DNA of 64,000 bases from Alicyclobacillus_A sp963788285 (GTDB lineage: Bacteria; Bacillota; Bacilli; Alicyclobacillales; Alicyclobacillaceae). Location of the stretch: contig CAWBGB010000016.1 of NCBI GenBank assembly GCA_963788285.1, positions 124,001 through 188,000 of the forward strand, given 5' to 3'. The position numbers were made by a program, and so were the translations under genes. A model generated the notes under the pieces. The model ran no database searches and was not told the DNA's origin. It was given only the letters and a program-made list of their open reading frames with translations. Below, piece by piece: positions 36,944 through 44,931 of the stretch (positions within the stretch are counted from its first letter, which is position 1; each line of letters begins with the position of its first letter).

Positions 36944-38152
36944 ATGTACTTCGTAGGTATTGATTGGGCAGATCAAAAACACACGTTTGTTGTTACGAAC
37001 GACTACGCCGAAGAATTAGCTGCATTCGAAGTTCCCCATTCATTTGCCGGACTGATGGAGTTTAAGGAGAGGCTAGCGTCAATCGGAATTACACCTTCAG
37101 AGGCAGCTTGCTTCATCGAGACTAGTAGGGGTCTGCTTGTCAGTTTTCTATTGGAGCATGGATTTGTCGTGTATCCTTTAAATCCAAAGGTTGTGGACAA
37201 ACATCGGAAACCATCTGGGGCCAAAACAGACTTCATCGATGCACGGTTACTTGCGGATATTGGGCGTAAAGATTATTTAGCTATGACTCCATTACAGCCT
37301 TCGAACGAGTTAATTCAGGAACTCAGGCTCCTTACTCGTGATCAAGAGGGACTCATCAACTCTCAGACCCGTTTGTCCAATCAGCTAATAGCTTGCCTTA
37401 AAGAATATTACCCGGCCGCCTTACAGTTCTTCAGCCGTATAGGTCAACTATGTACTTTGAAGTTTTTACAAGCGTATCCTTCTATAGAATCCGTAAGAAA
37501 TACAACTGAGGAAGAGCTAACAGAGGTTCTCAGAACACTTAGGCACAAGAATCCAGAAAGAAAGGCACGAGAAATCTTAAAAATAGCCCGTTTACCACAA
37601 ATCCATGCACCTAGTCCAATCGAGAATGCAAAGTCCAGGCTCATGCGAGCCCTGACTAGGCAGCTAATAGTGCTTATTGAGGAAATCACGCTATATGAAA
37701 AGGACATCCAGACCCTGTTCAGGCAGCATAAGGACTCCCGTATATTCCGAAGCCTACCCGGTGCTGGCAAGCGACTCGCTCCCAAAATACTCGCGGAATG
37801 GGGCGATAATCGTAACCAATATGCGTCGGTCAATAGTATACAAGCCCTTGCAGGAACATCCCCAGTTGCCTTCCAAAGCGGTAAATACGTTAAAGCTCGC
37901 AGACGGACATCCTGCGTTAAACCGTTTCGAAATGCAATCCATGAGTTTGCTTGGTGTTCGGTGCGATGGGAACCGTGGGCACGAGAATACTACTACCGCA
38001 AACGCAAAGAAGGAAAAACCCATCATGTCGCTATTCGATCCTTGGCTAACAACTGGGTCCGGATTATCTTTGCCATGTGGAAAACGGGGACAACGTATAA
38101 TTCGACAGTATTCCGTGAAGCTCAAGCAAAACATTACCAAAATATAGCATAA
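36944..38152 (+). CDS. IS110 family recombinase (transposase)
   Basis: A 402-residue protein with the DEDD (RuvC-like) N-terminal domain: Asp in FVGIDWADQKH, Glu in CFIETSRG, and Asp residues in AKTDFIDARLLADI. The C-terminal Tnp20 domain has LPGAGKRLAPKILAEWGD and the conserved-Ser region ALAGTSPVAFQSGK. IS110 recombinases use a bridge RNA to pair donor and target. ATG 36944 follows GGGAGAGG; the upstream TTG 36917 would lie inside the RNA structure. The frame is intact, so the element may be active. Confidence 0.94.
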   Translation: MYFVGIDWADQKHTFVVTNDYAEELAAFEVPHSFAGLMEFKERLASIGITPSEAACFIETSRGLLVSFLLEHGFVVYPLNPKVVDKHRKPSGAKTDFIDARLLADIGRKDYLAMTPLQPSNELIQELRLLTRDQEGLINSQTRLSNQLIACLKEYYPAALQFFSRIGQLCTLKFLQAYPSIESVRNTTEEELTEVLRTLRHKNPERKAREILKIARLPQIHAPSPIENAKSRLMRALTRQLIVLIEEITLYEKDIQTLFRQHKDSRIFRSLPGAGKRLAPKILAEWGDNRNQYASVNSIQALAGTSPVAFQSGKYVKARRRTSCVKPFRNAIHEFAWCSVRWEPWAREYYYRKRKEGKTHHVAIRSLANNWVRIIFAMWKTGTTYNSTVFREAQAKHYQNIA

Positions 38153-38158
38153 CGACAT

Positions 38159-38192
38159 GTCTCATTTCAAAAGGAGACCCGATTGTTTTTTT
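38159..38192 (+). terminator. Terminator of the IS110 recombinase gene
   Basis: GTCTC and GAGAC form a short stem seven bases after the stop codon, followed by CCGATTG and a run of eight T residues. Confidence 0.55.
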
Positions 38193-38236
38193 ATTTAAAC
38201 GAAAGAACATACGTTCTGTATTGACATAGAGGGTCT

Positions 38237-38720
38237 TGCCTATTCTGCCTTAATCGCGTCCAATTCGGTTAAAAGAGCGTTGTCGATGTAAAAGCCTTTG
38301 AGCGTCCTGTTGTAGGGCTTTTTCTTCTTGCTAGATGCGAGAATTCTATTGATTCCGCCAGCATCCGAGTTATTAACATTATTGCTAACATATTCATTAA
38401 TACTATCGTTAATGTTTCTATTATCGTTAACAATAATATTTTCATTAACGTTACTATTAATGTTTTCGTTAACATTAACATTAACATTAACGTTAATGTT
38501 GTTATTATCGTTATTATTAATGTTTTTATTTGTATTACCATTAACATAAACATTATCGTTTATATTAATGTTAATGTTTTTATTAACATTTCGTTGATGT
38601 TATCTTCGTGCTCGTCTGTGTTCATCCCGCTCACAATAATGCGGAAAGCGATAGGCGACACTGGTCACCGCTAAATCCTTGAAACATCAGGACGGCCCCG
38701 CCAAGGTTTTAACTTTGCAA
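38237..38720 (-). pseudogene. Decayed, truncated copy of the Asn-rich ParA-partner gene
   Basis: This is a degenerate duplicate of the gene at 38809-39499, on the same strand. It keeps the PYNRTLKGFYIDN block and runs correctly into LLTELDAIKAE, where the other copy is frameshifted. It ends at the IS110 junction. The repetitive TTAACATTAACG region is shorter, and the N-terminal block (FKDLAVT-like) has several frameshifts and stops. Homology to the second copy starts at CTTGCC, that is exactly at the CT core of IS110. Confidence 0.75.
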
Positions 38721-38808
38721 TCAGAAAGTGTTTGGAGTCCGAAGTGGAAAAAAACAGCCACCAGCATATTGGGTCGGCGGCTGTTGTGTTATCCAATTGT
38801 AGAGCAAT

Positions 38809-39499
38809 TTACAGACTCCTTTTTCTTTCCTTTAAGGCTCTTCTCAAACTGTCGTTTACGATTTCAGACAGTACACCCTTGCCGTATTCCGCCTTAATCG
38901 CGTCCAATTCGGCTAAAAGAATCGTTGTCGATGTAAAAGCCTTTGAGCGTCCTGTTGTAGGGCTTTTTCTTCTTCCTAGACGCGAGAATTCTGTTGATTC
39001 CGCCAGCATCCGAGTTGTTAACATTATTGCTAACATGTTCATTAATGTTATCGTTAACGTTTGTCTTATCGTTAACGATAATGTTTTCATTAACGTTACT
39101 ATTAATGTTTTCGTTATCGTTAACGTTTGTATCAGCATTAACATTAGCGTTGTTATTAACATTAATGTTTGCATCAACATTATCGTTAATGTTATTGCTA
39201 ATGTCTTTATTAACATCGTTATTAACGATAACATTGTCGCTATTATCAACGTTAATGTTATTGTTATCGTTATTGTTAACATCAACATTAATGTTATTCT
39301 TATCGCTAACGTTTTCGTTAACGTTATTGTTAATGTTTTCGTTAGCATTGATGTTAATGTTATTGCTAACGTTATTATTTATATTGTTGTTAGTATTAAC
39401 ATTAGCGTCCTGAATCCCGCTCACGAACGCGGTATGCGGCAGTCTACGCTTGGTCAACGCTAGATCCTTGTAGTTTGGCCTCTTACTGGACACGTCCAA
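38809..39499 (-). pseudogene. Asn-rich ParA-partner DNA-binding protein gene, frameshifted
   Basis: The gene follows parA and overlaps its end by 17 bases, the place of a centromere-binding partner. The N-terminus (KRPNYKDLALTKRRLPHT) is followed by about 120 residues made almost only of Asn, Val, Ile and Asp, then RILASRKKKKPYNRTLKGFYIDN. A one-base insertion near 38920 (compare the copy at 38237-38720) diverts the frame to a stop at 38894. The displaced frame reads ELDAIKAEYGKGVLSEIVND and SLRRALKERKRSL, a ribbon-helix-helix-like tail. Start is TTG 39499 or GTG 39493, after AAAGGAG. It may still be partly functional. Confidence 0.65.
39018..39405. repeat. Degenerate TTAACATTAACG-type repeat tract
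   Basis: Nearly 390 bases consist of short degenerate units of the kind AACATTAACG, AACGTTAATG and TTATCGTTAATG. Because GTTAAC/ATTAAT are self-complementary the tract is full of small dyads. It encodes the Asn/Val/Ile/Asp region of the partner protein. A shorter tract of the same type is at 38378-38600. Confidence 0.9.
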
Positions 39500-40277
39500 T
39501 CAACTCCTTTACGAATTCACGATATGGTTCAATCGCCTTTTTAAGCTCCCTGTTCTCCGACTCATCAAACCCCGTCAGCGCCAAACGACCTGTCGCAGCC
39601 ATGCGGTCTATGATGGACTCGAATACCCAATCAGGATATTGCTCCCCACATAGTTCAATGAGATCTTTCATGTCGCTCCGGCGCTTGTCGTTCAGATTCC
39701 TCAAGATTCCCGCCACTTTTAGATCCGGGTTTAGCTGTCCCTGCACAAATGCGACGGTCTCGAAAAACCGCTCGACCGCGCTCAAACAAAACTTGCTCGA
39801 TTCGAACATGACCACAACGTAGTCAGACGCGACGAGCGAGTTTAACGTTTGCTCGCCGATGTGCGGCGGGGTGTCGATAAGGATGTAGTCATAGGCGTCC
39901 TGAACGGGCTCTAGTGCCTTACGCAGGGCCTTAAGGTGCATGCCCGACGCTTCCGGGTACTGTGTTCGTCCATCGTGATACAGCCAATATGAGAACGTCG
40001 CCAGAATGTCAGTGGCCGGAACGACATGTAGGTTGTCACTTAGCGGCACGATGTACGGGCGAACGTCGCCTTCCTTCAAGGCTTCGAAGATGGTTCGCCC
40101 GTCAAAATCGTAGATGTCAACACGGGCAAGATACTCAGTCTGATTTCCCTGGCTGTCCATGTCCACGACCAGGACCCGCTTGTTGTATTCCTGGGCCAGG
40201 ATATGAGCCGTGATCCCGGTGGTTGTGGTCTTCCCACATCCACCTTTCTGGATCCCAAATGTGATTGTCGTCGTCAC
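39483..40277 (-). CDS. parA: ParA family partition ATPase
   Basis: A deviant Walker A ATPase of about 264 residues: IQKGGCGKTTTTGI, switch I VVDMDSQGNQTEYL, Walker B DYILIDTPPHIGEQTLNSL and SDYVVVMFESSKFCLSAVERF. It segregates plasmid DNA together with the partner encoded next. The frame opens at ATG 40307, overlapping the rep stop, but AAAGGAG sits at the right distance from GTG 40277, just before TTTITFGIQKGG. The start is thus probably GTG 40277. Order rep-parA-partner is typical of low-copy plasmids. Confidence 0.93.
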   Translation of the reverse strand: MTTTITFGIQKGGCGKTTTTGITAHILAQEYNKRVLVVDMDSQGNQTEYLARVDIYDFDGRTIFEALKEGDVRPYIVPLSDNLHVVPATDILATFSYWLYHDGRTQYPEASGMHLKALRKALEPVQDAYDYILIDTPPHIGEQTLNSLVASDYVVVMFESSKFCLSAVERFFETVAFVQGQLNPDLKVAGILRNLNDKRRSDMKDLIELCGEQYPDWVFESIIDRMAATGRLALTGFDESENRELKKAIEPYREFVKELIGRVQ

Positions 40278-40303
40278 GTCAATCTCTCCTTTGGTTGGTG
40301 TAT

Positions 40304-41359
40304 TCATGTGTCAGGGAACATGTCATAAAAGGCCGCGTAACGCTTGTCACGCTGTTTCCCTGCGGTTTCCGAGGCGTCAACAGATGATACATCACTAGGC
40401 GTTTCATCAATAGGCCAGTCTTGTTCAACTGCGGAACGAAAAGCACCAATAGGGTTGTCCCATTCGCGAGATGCAATGAAATCGGCCTTTTTCAGTAGGT
40501 CCTCTTCTCCATATTGGTCTATCCATCCTTTTAGGAGAGGCACTAGACTTTTGATATTGGCCCTGAGTCTAGCTTCGATTTCGTTTCTAACCCTTTCAGT
40601 TTCTATGTCGACAACAGAAGTCTTTTTGTTGTTGTTTGTAATCTCTGATGTACTTTTTGAAGTAGTTTCTGTATGTATTCTCTGGTATTGCTCTTCTGTT
40701 TTAGAACTTCGATTGCATATTTTAGAACTTGGGAGTTCTAAATTAGAACTACGTATTTCTGTTTTAGAATCTCGAATTTCTGTTTTAGAATCTCGGTTTT
40801 CTGTTCTAGAAATTCGATTTTCTATTTTAGAATCCCGGTTTTCTGTTTTAGAAATTCGATTTTCTATTTTAGAATCTCGAATTTCTGTTTTAGAATTTCG
40901 GATATCATCCGGTGATTCAACGATGAAATCCAACGGAATCCTGTATCCTTCTAAGGTGTAGCCCAGACGTATTAGATCTGTTTGGATCTTGCTGATGTTC
41001 ACGCGATACTGGTAGGTCTTGTCCATCTTGTTCTTGGGGTTTCTTCGCTGTTCCAGCCAACCGGCCTCAACAAGCGATTTGATGTGCCTCATGATGTTGG
41101 AGTTGGAGAGACCAAGCATTGTTTCTTCGGAAAGTTCTTCTGCCTTCTTGTAAATCCAGCCGTTCATCAAGTCGATCTTCACTTCATATCCGTTCTGTTC
41201 CGCACGGGCCTTTTCCTCACGAACAAAATCATCAAAGTCCTCTACGCGCTCTGACCAATAAATAAATTGATTCAACAGTATCGCGTCTACATAGTTTCCG
41301 GTCAGTTCCACCAACTCTTCTTTGATGACTGCCCGCTTTAGACGTCGCGAGTTAGCCAT
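40304..41359 (-). CDS. Plasmid replication initiator with intragenic repeats
   Basis: A 351-residue protein. The N-terminal 135 residues look like the winged-helix replication initiators of Bacilli plasmids and phages: ELVELTGNYVDAILLNQFIYWSERV, here cited as ELVELTGNYVDAILLNQF, then GWIYKKAEELSEET, SNIMRHIKSLVEAGWLEQR and NKMDKTYQYRVNI. Residues about 150-215 are 7-residue repeats (RDSKTEI, RDSKIEN, RISKTEN). A C-terminal DnaD-like part (LKGWIDQYGEEDLLKKADF, WDNPIGAFRSAVEQDW) follows. GGAGG precedes the ATG. It overlaps the extended parA frame. Function as initiator is inferred from architecture and neighbours. Confidence 0.78.
   Translation of the reverse strand: MANSRRLKRAVIKEELVELTGNYVDAILLNQFIYWSERVEDFDDFVREEKARAEQNGYEVKIDLMNGWIYKKAEELSEETMLGLSNSNIMRHIKSLVEAGWLEQRRNPKNKMDKTYQYRVNISKIQTDLIRLGYTLEGYRIPLDFIVESPDDIRNSKTEIRDSKIENRISKTENRDSKIENRISRTENRDSKTEIRDSKTEIRSSNLELPSSKICNRSSKTEEQYQRIHTETTSKSTSEITNNNKKTSVVDIETERVRNEIEARLRANIKSLVPLLKGWIDQYGEEDLLKKADFIASREWDNPIGAFRSAVEQDWPIDETPSDVSSVDASETAGKQRDKRYAAFYDMFPDT
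40742..40902. repeat. Tandem 21-bp repeats inside rep (candidate iterons/origin)
   Basis: About seven and a half head-to-tail units of 21 bp, consensus TTTTAGAATCTCGATTTTCTG on the plus strand. Unit starts are at 40762, 40783, 40804, 40825, 40846, 40867 and 40888, with a degenerate unit before. Each unit is one 7-residue repeat of Rep. Several Gram-positive theta plasmids carry origin iterons within the rep gene, so this may be the origin. Confidence 0.8.
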
Positions 41360-41385
41360 AAGTCTTCATCCTCCTTAGGAGGACG

Positions 41386-41427
41386 AAAAAAGCACCTGAG
41401 CGAAAACCCTAAGGTGTACCCAGGTGC
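41386..41427 (-). promoter_or_regulatory. Attenuator-like terminator in the rep leader
   Basis: On the minus strand GGCACCTG and CAGGTGC form a stem followed by TTTTTT, ending just 27 bases before the rep start. It would stop transcription before rep unless disrupted. The sequence ACACCTTAG, which can pair with an upstream segment, lies in its loop. Confidence 0.65.
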
Positions 41428-41526
41428 CGAATTCTCACATTTCTTGTAGAAAAATTTACTACAATCCATAGGCATTTTTGGGTTGCAAATTGCCCTAAAA
41501 TCTGTGAGAATAAAGGCACACCTTAG
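41409..41526. repeat. Nested inverted repeats in the rep leader
   Basis: CTAAGGTGT (41409-41417) is complementary to ACACCTTAG (41518-41526), and ATTCTCACA (41431-41439) to TGTGAGAAT (41503-41511). A small hairpin TTGTAG/CTACAA (41444-41464) lies inside. In the rep leader these would compete with the attenuator stem. Confidence 0.8.
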
Positions 41527-41540
41527 TTTTTCTCGGTTTT

Positions 41541-41590
41541 AGGGATTCGCACTTAACTTGGCGGTTGGGGCGAATCCCTTTCGCTTTTTT
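41541..41590 (+). terminator. Plus-strand terminator opposite the rep leader
   Basis: AGGGATTCGC and GGCGAATCCCT form a stem followed by TTCGCTTTTTT. No plus-strand gene precedes it, so it probably ends a short RNA transcribed antisense to the rep leader. No convincing promoter for that RNA was found. Confidence 0.6.
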
Positions 41591-41678
41591 CGTCCGATTT
41601 TTGTTGAAGTTAATTATACCAATACTACTATCCGGTTGGCTATGTAAGATTTTATTTCCTACCTGTTCATTACTATCC

Positions 41679-41915
41679 TTAGTCTCGCCTCACTACAGGC
41701 AACAGGTCTGCCTCGTCGAGGTCCAGGATGCTGCACAGTTGATGTATAACCTCTCTGTATGCTTCCGCCCGTACTTTTTCCGTTCTAGCGTTTAGGTCGT
41801 TCACTCCGTACTCTTTTAGCCAAGCGTCCGCTCTCTCTTCGCAACGGTTGGCTGTCTGTGCGATTAATCGCAGCGCCTTATACAATGTCTGTGTCCTGAT
41901 AGTTTCTCCGGCCAT
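41679..41915 (-). CDS. Small hypothetical plasmid protein
   Basis: A 78-residue, highly charged, helical protein (MAGETIRTQTLYKALRLIAQ at the N-terminus) with two Cys and no membrane segment. I do not recognise it. GAGGG precedes the ATG at about eight bases. It lies upstream of rep in the same direction and may belong to the plasmid module. The 90 bases beyond it contain A/T-rich promoter-like sequence. Confidence 0.5.
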   Translation of the reverse strand: MAGETIRTQTLYKALRLIAQTANRCEERADAWLKEYGVNDLNARTEKVRAEAYREVIHQLCSILDLDEADLLPVVRRD

Positions 41916-42129
41916 CTCAGTTCCCTCGAATCGCGATATTTTGCGTACACATTCTTTTGTATACGATTATATACCAGTGTATATAATGTTTCCAATACTA
42001 TGATGGTTACAAGCCCGCCGAATATGTATGAGCGCGCAAAAAAGGACGCCCTACAGAGAGCACTGCAAAACGAATACAGTAATTGTAAAGAACACCCCCA
42101 GTACCGTCTTGGTGCTGGGGGTGTAACTC

Positions 42130-43020
42130 ATGCTGCATTATCTCGCCGAGTTAGGAGAAACAATCGAGACATTGCTACCTGACCATGAGGGTGCAGTCAC
42201 CGAGAAATTAAAAATTGCCAAACAAATTGTAGAGGACGAACGTCTTCTCGCAAATAACGGAATTAGGTCTGCGATTGATCCGGATGATCGGTTTGGGTGG
42301 AAAAGCAACACCAAGTCATTCTTTGGGTACAAGGAACATCTGGCGATGACTGAAGAAGAAATCATCACGGCAATGGAAGTCACGGGCGGTAGTGTAGATG
42401 ACGGTAAGCAATTATCCAAACTTCTTCAGGAGTCGGTTGAAACCGGGATTGAAGTGAATGAAGTGATTGCGGATACCGCCTACTCAGGGAAGGATAACCT
42501 CGCTGAACTCAAGGTGAAAGGAATTCAAGCGGTAATCCCGTTAAGTCCGATAGTTCATACCGGAGGTCCCAAGCAAGAAGGCTTTCAATACAACAAGGAC
42601 GCCGATTTTGTGGTTTGTCCCGCTGGAGAACATAGTAACCGAAAAGCGATTCAAGGAAGCAAGAATTCTGGTCATAGTCGTTCAATGGTTTTTTACTTTG
42701 ATGTAGAAAAATGCAAGGTTTGCCCTCTTCGTGATGGATGCTACAAACCGAATGCAAAAGCCAAAACTTACTCGATACGGATCGTCGCAGAACACTATAA
42801 AGAGCACATGGAGTTTGAGCAAAGTGATACGTTTAAATCACGCATCCGGCGACGACCCATTATTGAACACAAGAACGCGGAACTTAAGAGACACCATGGC
42901 TTAACCAGGGCGAAGTACCGTGGTCTGTTCGGCATGCGAATACAGGCATATTTAACGGCTTTCGTTGTAAATGCAAAACGAATGGTACACCTGATAAATA
43001 AAATGCAGCCTTCCTCTTGA
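42130..43020 (+). pseudogene. IS1182-type transposase, N-terminally truncated
   Basis: A 296-codon frame has the C-terminal two thirds of an IS1182-like DDE transposase: SAIDPDDRFGWKS, FFGYKEHLAM (first catalytic Asp region), VIADTAYSGKDNL with the second Asp, four Cys in CPAGEH and CKVCPLRDGC, and the catalytic Glu in IEHKNAELKRHHGL. The family has some 450-480 residues, so the N-terminal part is missing and the apparent ATG is not a natural start. A hairpin ACACCCCCAG/CTGGGGGTGT at 42089-42125 lies just upstream. The group II intron copy 2 begins 22 bases after the stop. Confidence 0.85.
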
Positions 43021-43041
43021 GCGAGGAAAGCTGCATTTTTA
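43001..43041 (+). terminator. Terminator of the IS transposase, intron insertion site
   Basis: AAATGCAGC plus CTTCCTC pair with GAGGAAAG plus CTGCATTT, a long stem with TTGAGC in the loop, followed by TTTTT. The group II intron starts at 43043, directly behind the T-run. Confidence 0.9.
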
Positions 43042-43042
43042 C

Positions 43043-44931
43043 GTGCGCTCGGCATGGGCGTTGTCTATACGGTGAAAGTCCGGAATGGCGAAGGTAGCAG
43101 TAGCCATTAGCTTAAGCCAAAGGTGTCCATCGTGAGGTGGGATCTGAAGGAAGGCGGCGGCAAACCTCCGGCCCAAGGGTCACGAACTCCAATTGAGGCT
43201 AGCGACAGTTGGGTGAGTCTGCGTAACAAGATAAAGCCCTTGCTACCGAAGGCTGTCGAGAGTAAATGGAGTGGGTATATGGAGGGAAAGACAACGCTCT
43301 TACCCGGGGAGGCCTGCCCGGAACGCCAGCAAAGCTGGTAACCGTCATCGAAAGGTGGCGCTGAACAGGCAGGAGTCAGCAGAGGTCATAGTACCCGCAA
43401 AGGGACGCCGATGCAGGGAAGGACCGAACATGATTGTGAGGGTTGTTCATGGCAAGTTCGAGAGAGAAGCATAGACAGCCGAATATCCCGAAAGGGAGCT
43501 ATCCTCGGGAGGAAGTGGTGAATCCACGGGGGACCGAGGAAGCGCCGAGTTTCTCTCCGGCACGACCCAACGAACCAACCCGCGAAGCGAATTGTACGAA
43601 CCTGATGGAACAGGTAGTAGAGCGGGAGAACCTGCTCTCGGCCCTGCGCCGTGTGGAGAAGAACAAGGGTGCCGCAGGCGTCGATGGAATGGAAATAAAA
43701 TCCCTTCGACCATTCCTGATAGACAACTGGACGCGCATCCGTGACGAACTCCTTCGTGGAACCTACCAACCGATGCCCGTACGTCGAGTCGAAATCCCGA
43801 AACCAGACGGTGGCAAACGGATGCTAGGGATACCAGCGGTGCTTGACCGCCTGATTCAACAGGCTCTTCTGCAAGTACTCACACCCATCTTCGACCCAGA
43901 ATTCTCACCTTACAGCTACGGGTTCCGACCAGGGTATAGTGCTCACCAGGCAGTGAAACAGGCACGAAGCTACATCGCCCAAGGATATCGCTGGGTTGTA
44001 GACCTTGACCTGGCTCAATTCTTTGACCGAGTAAACCACGACATGCTGATGGCAAGAGTGGCTCGAAAAGTTAAGGACAAACGAGTGTTGCGGCTCATTA
44101 GGCGATATCTAGAAGCCGGTGTCATGTACAACGGAGTCTGCGTAACAACAGACGAGGGTGTTTCGCAAGGCGGACCGCTGAGTCCGCTACTGGCGAACAT
44201 TATGTTGGACGACCTGGACAAGGAACTTATGCGCCGAGGGCACCGGTTCGCCCGTTATGCAGATGACTGTAATGTCTACGTCCGCAGTCGTCGAGCAGGA
44301 GAACGGGTCATGGAGAGTGTACGAAGATTTGTAGAAGGACGATTAAAGCTCAGGGTAAATGTGGAAAAGAGTGCGGTAGACCGACCCTGGAAGCGCAAAT
44401 TTCTGGGTTTCTCATTCACGTGGCACCAACGGCCGAAAATCCGAGTAGCCCCCAAGTCCCTCAAGCGCTTCAAGGACAAAGTCCGTGAACTAACGAAACG
44501 AAGCAGGGGACAATCGATGGCCCAAAGGCTAGAACGGCTCAACGCCTACCTACGTGGGTGGGCCGGCTACTATCGCCACGCCGAAACCAGGAGTGTCTTC
44601 GCCGAACTTGACGAGTGGATACGCCGACGACTACGGATGTGCCTTCTGAAACAATGGAAGAAACCTAAAACAAAGAAACGCAATCTAGTCGCACTCGGCA
44701 TTCCAAACGAATGGGCAGTACTCATAAGCGCTTCCCGAAAAGGGTATTGGCGCCTCGCAAATACGCCACAAGTGAACAAAGCCCTTGGAATTGCCTATTG
44801 GCGCAACCAAGGACTTGTAAGCTTAGTCGAACGGTACGACTCACTTCGTTACACAACATGAACCGCCGTATACCGGACGGTACGTACGGTGGTGTGGGAA
44901 GACGGGGGTTAGTCACCCCCTCTTACCCGAT
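43043..44931 (+). mobile_element. Group II intron, copy 2, full length
   Basis: The 5' end is GTGCGCTCGG, the expected GUGCG start. Domain V (AACCGCCGTATACC with GGTACGTACGGTGG) lies at about 44868-44897, domain VI follows, and the intron ends CCCGAT at 44931. With an internal RT/maturase lacking an endonuclease domain and insertion directly behind a terminator hairpin, it fits class C introns. It is the complete reference for the truncated copy 1. Confidence 0.9.
43449..44861 (+). CDS. Group II intron reverse transcriptase/maturase, copy 2
   Basis: A 470-residue LtrA-type protein, almost identical to copy 1: RT blocks with YGFRPGYSAHQAV, DLDLAQFFDRVNHD, a SQGGPLSPLLANIMLDDLD block (Ser where copy 1 has Pro) and YADD, then an X domain. 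No endonuclease domain. The VPQGG-to-VSQGG change lies in RT motif 4, a conserved place, so activity could be altered. Encoded within domain IV of the intron. Confidence 0.95.
   Translation: MASSREKHRQPNIPKGSYPREEVVNPRGTEEAPSFSPARPNEPTREANCTNLMEQVVERENLLSALRRVEKNKGAAGVDGMEIKSLRPFLIDNWTRIRDELLRGTYQPMPVRRVEIPKPDGGKRMLGIPAVLDRLIQQALLQVLTPIFDPEFSPYSYGFRPGYSAHQAVKQARSYIAQGYRWVVDLDLAQFFDRVNHDMLMARVARKVKDKRVLRLIRRYLEAGVMYNGVCVTTDEGVSQGGPLSPLLANIMLDDLDKELMRRGHRFARYADDCNVYVRSRRAGERVMESVRRFVEGRLKLRVNVEKSAVDRPWKRKFLGFSFTWHQRPKIRVAPKSLKRFKDKVRELTKRSRGQSMAQRLERLNAYLRGWAGYYRHAETRSVFAELDEWIRRRLRMCLLKQWKKPKTKKRNLVALGIPNEWAVLISASRKGYWRLANTPQVNKALGIAYWRNQGLVSLVERYDSLRYTT

Larger units (their letters stand above)
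36754..38236 (+). mobile_element. IS110-type element with CT core
   Basis: The element runs from the CT core at 36754-36755 (left end CTAATACG) to ATAGAGGGT at 38226-38234 and the second CT at 38235-38236, about 1.48 kb. There are no terminal inverted repeats, as expected for IS110. The left flank is group II intron sequence and the right flank is a decayed partner-gene copy. The ends were set by their matches to the donor guides of the RNA at 36787-36915, which is independent of any database. Confidence 0.85.

Noticed and set aside
38809..39348. 179-codon Leu/Thr/Ile-rich frame over the repeat tract
   Set aside because: It is the repeat tract read out of frame; only its last 35 codons are the true C-terminus of the frameshifted partner gene.
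40742..40902. CRISPR-like array
   Set aside because: The units are contiguous 21-bp tandem repeats without spacers and lie in frame within rep; no cas genes are near. The 38.4-39.4 kb tract was rejected for the same reason.
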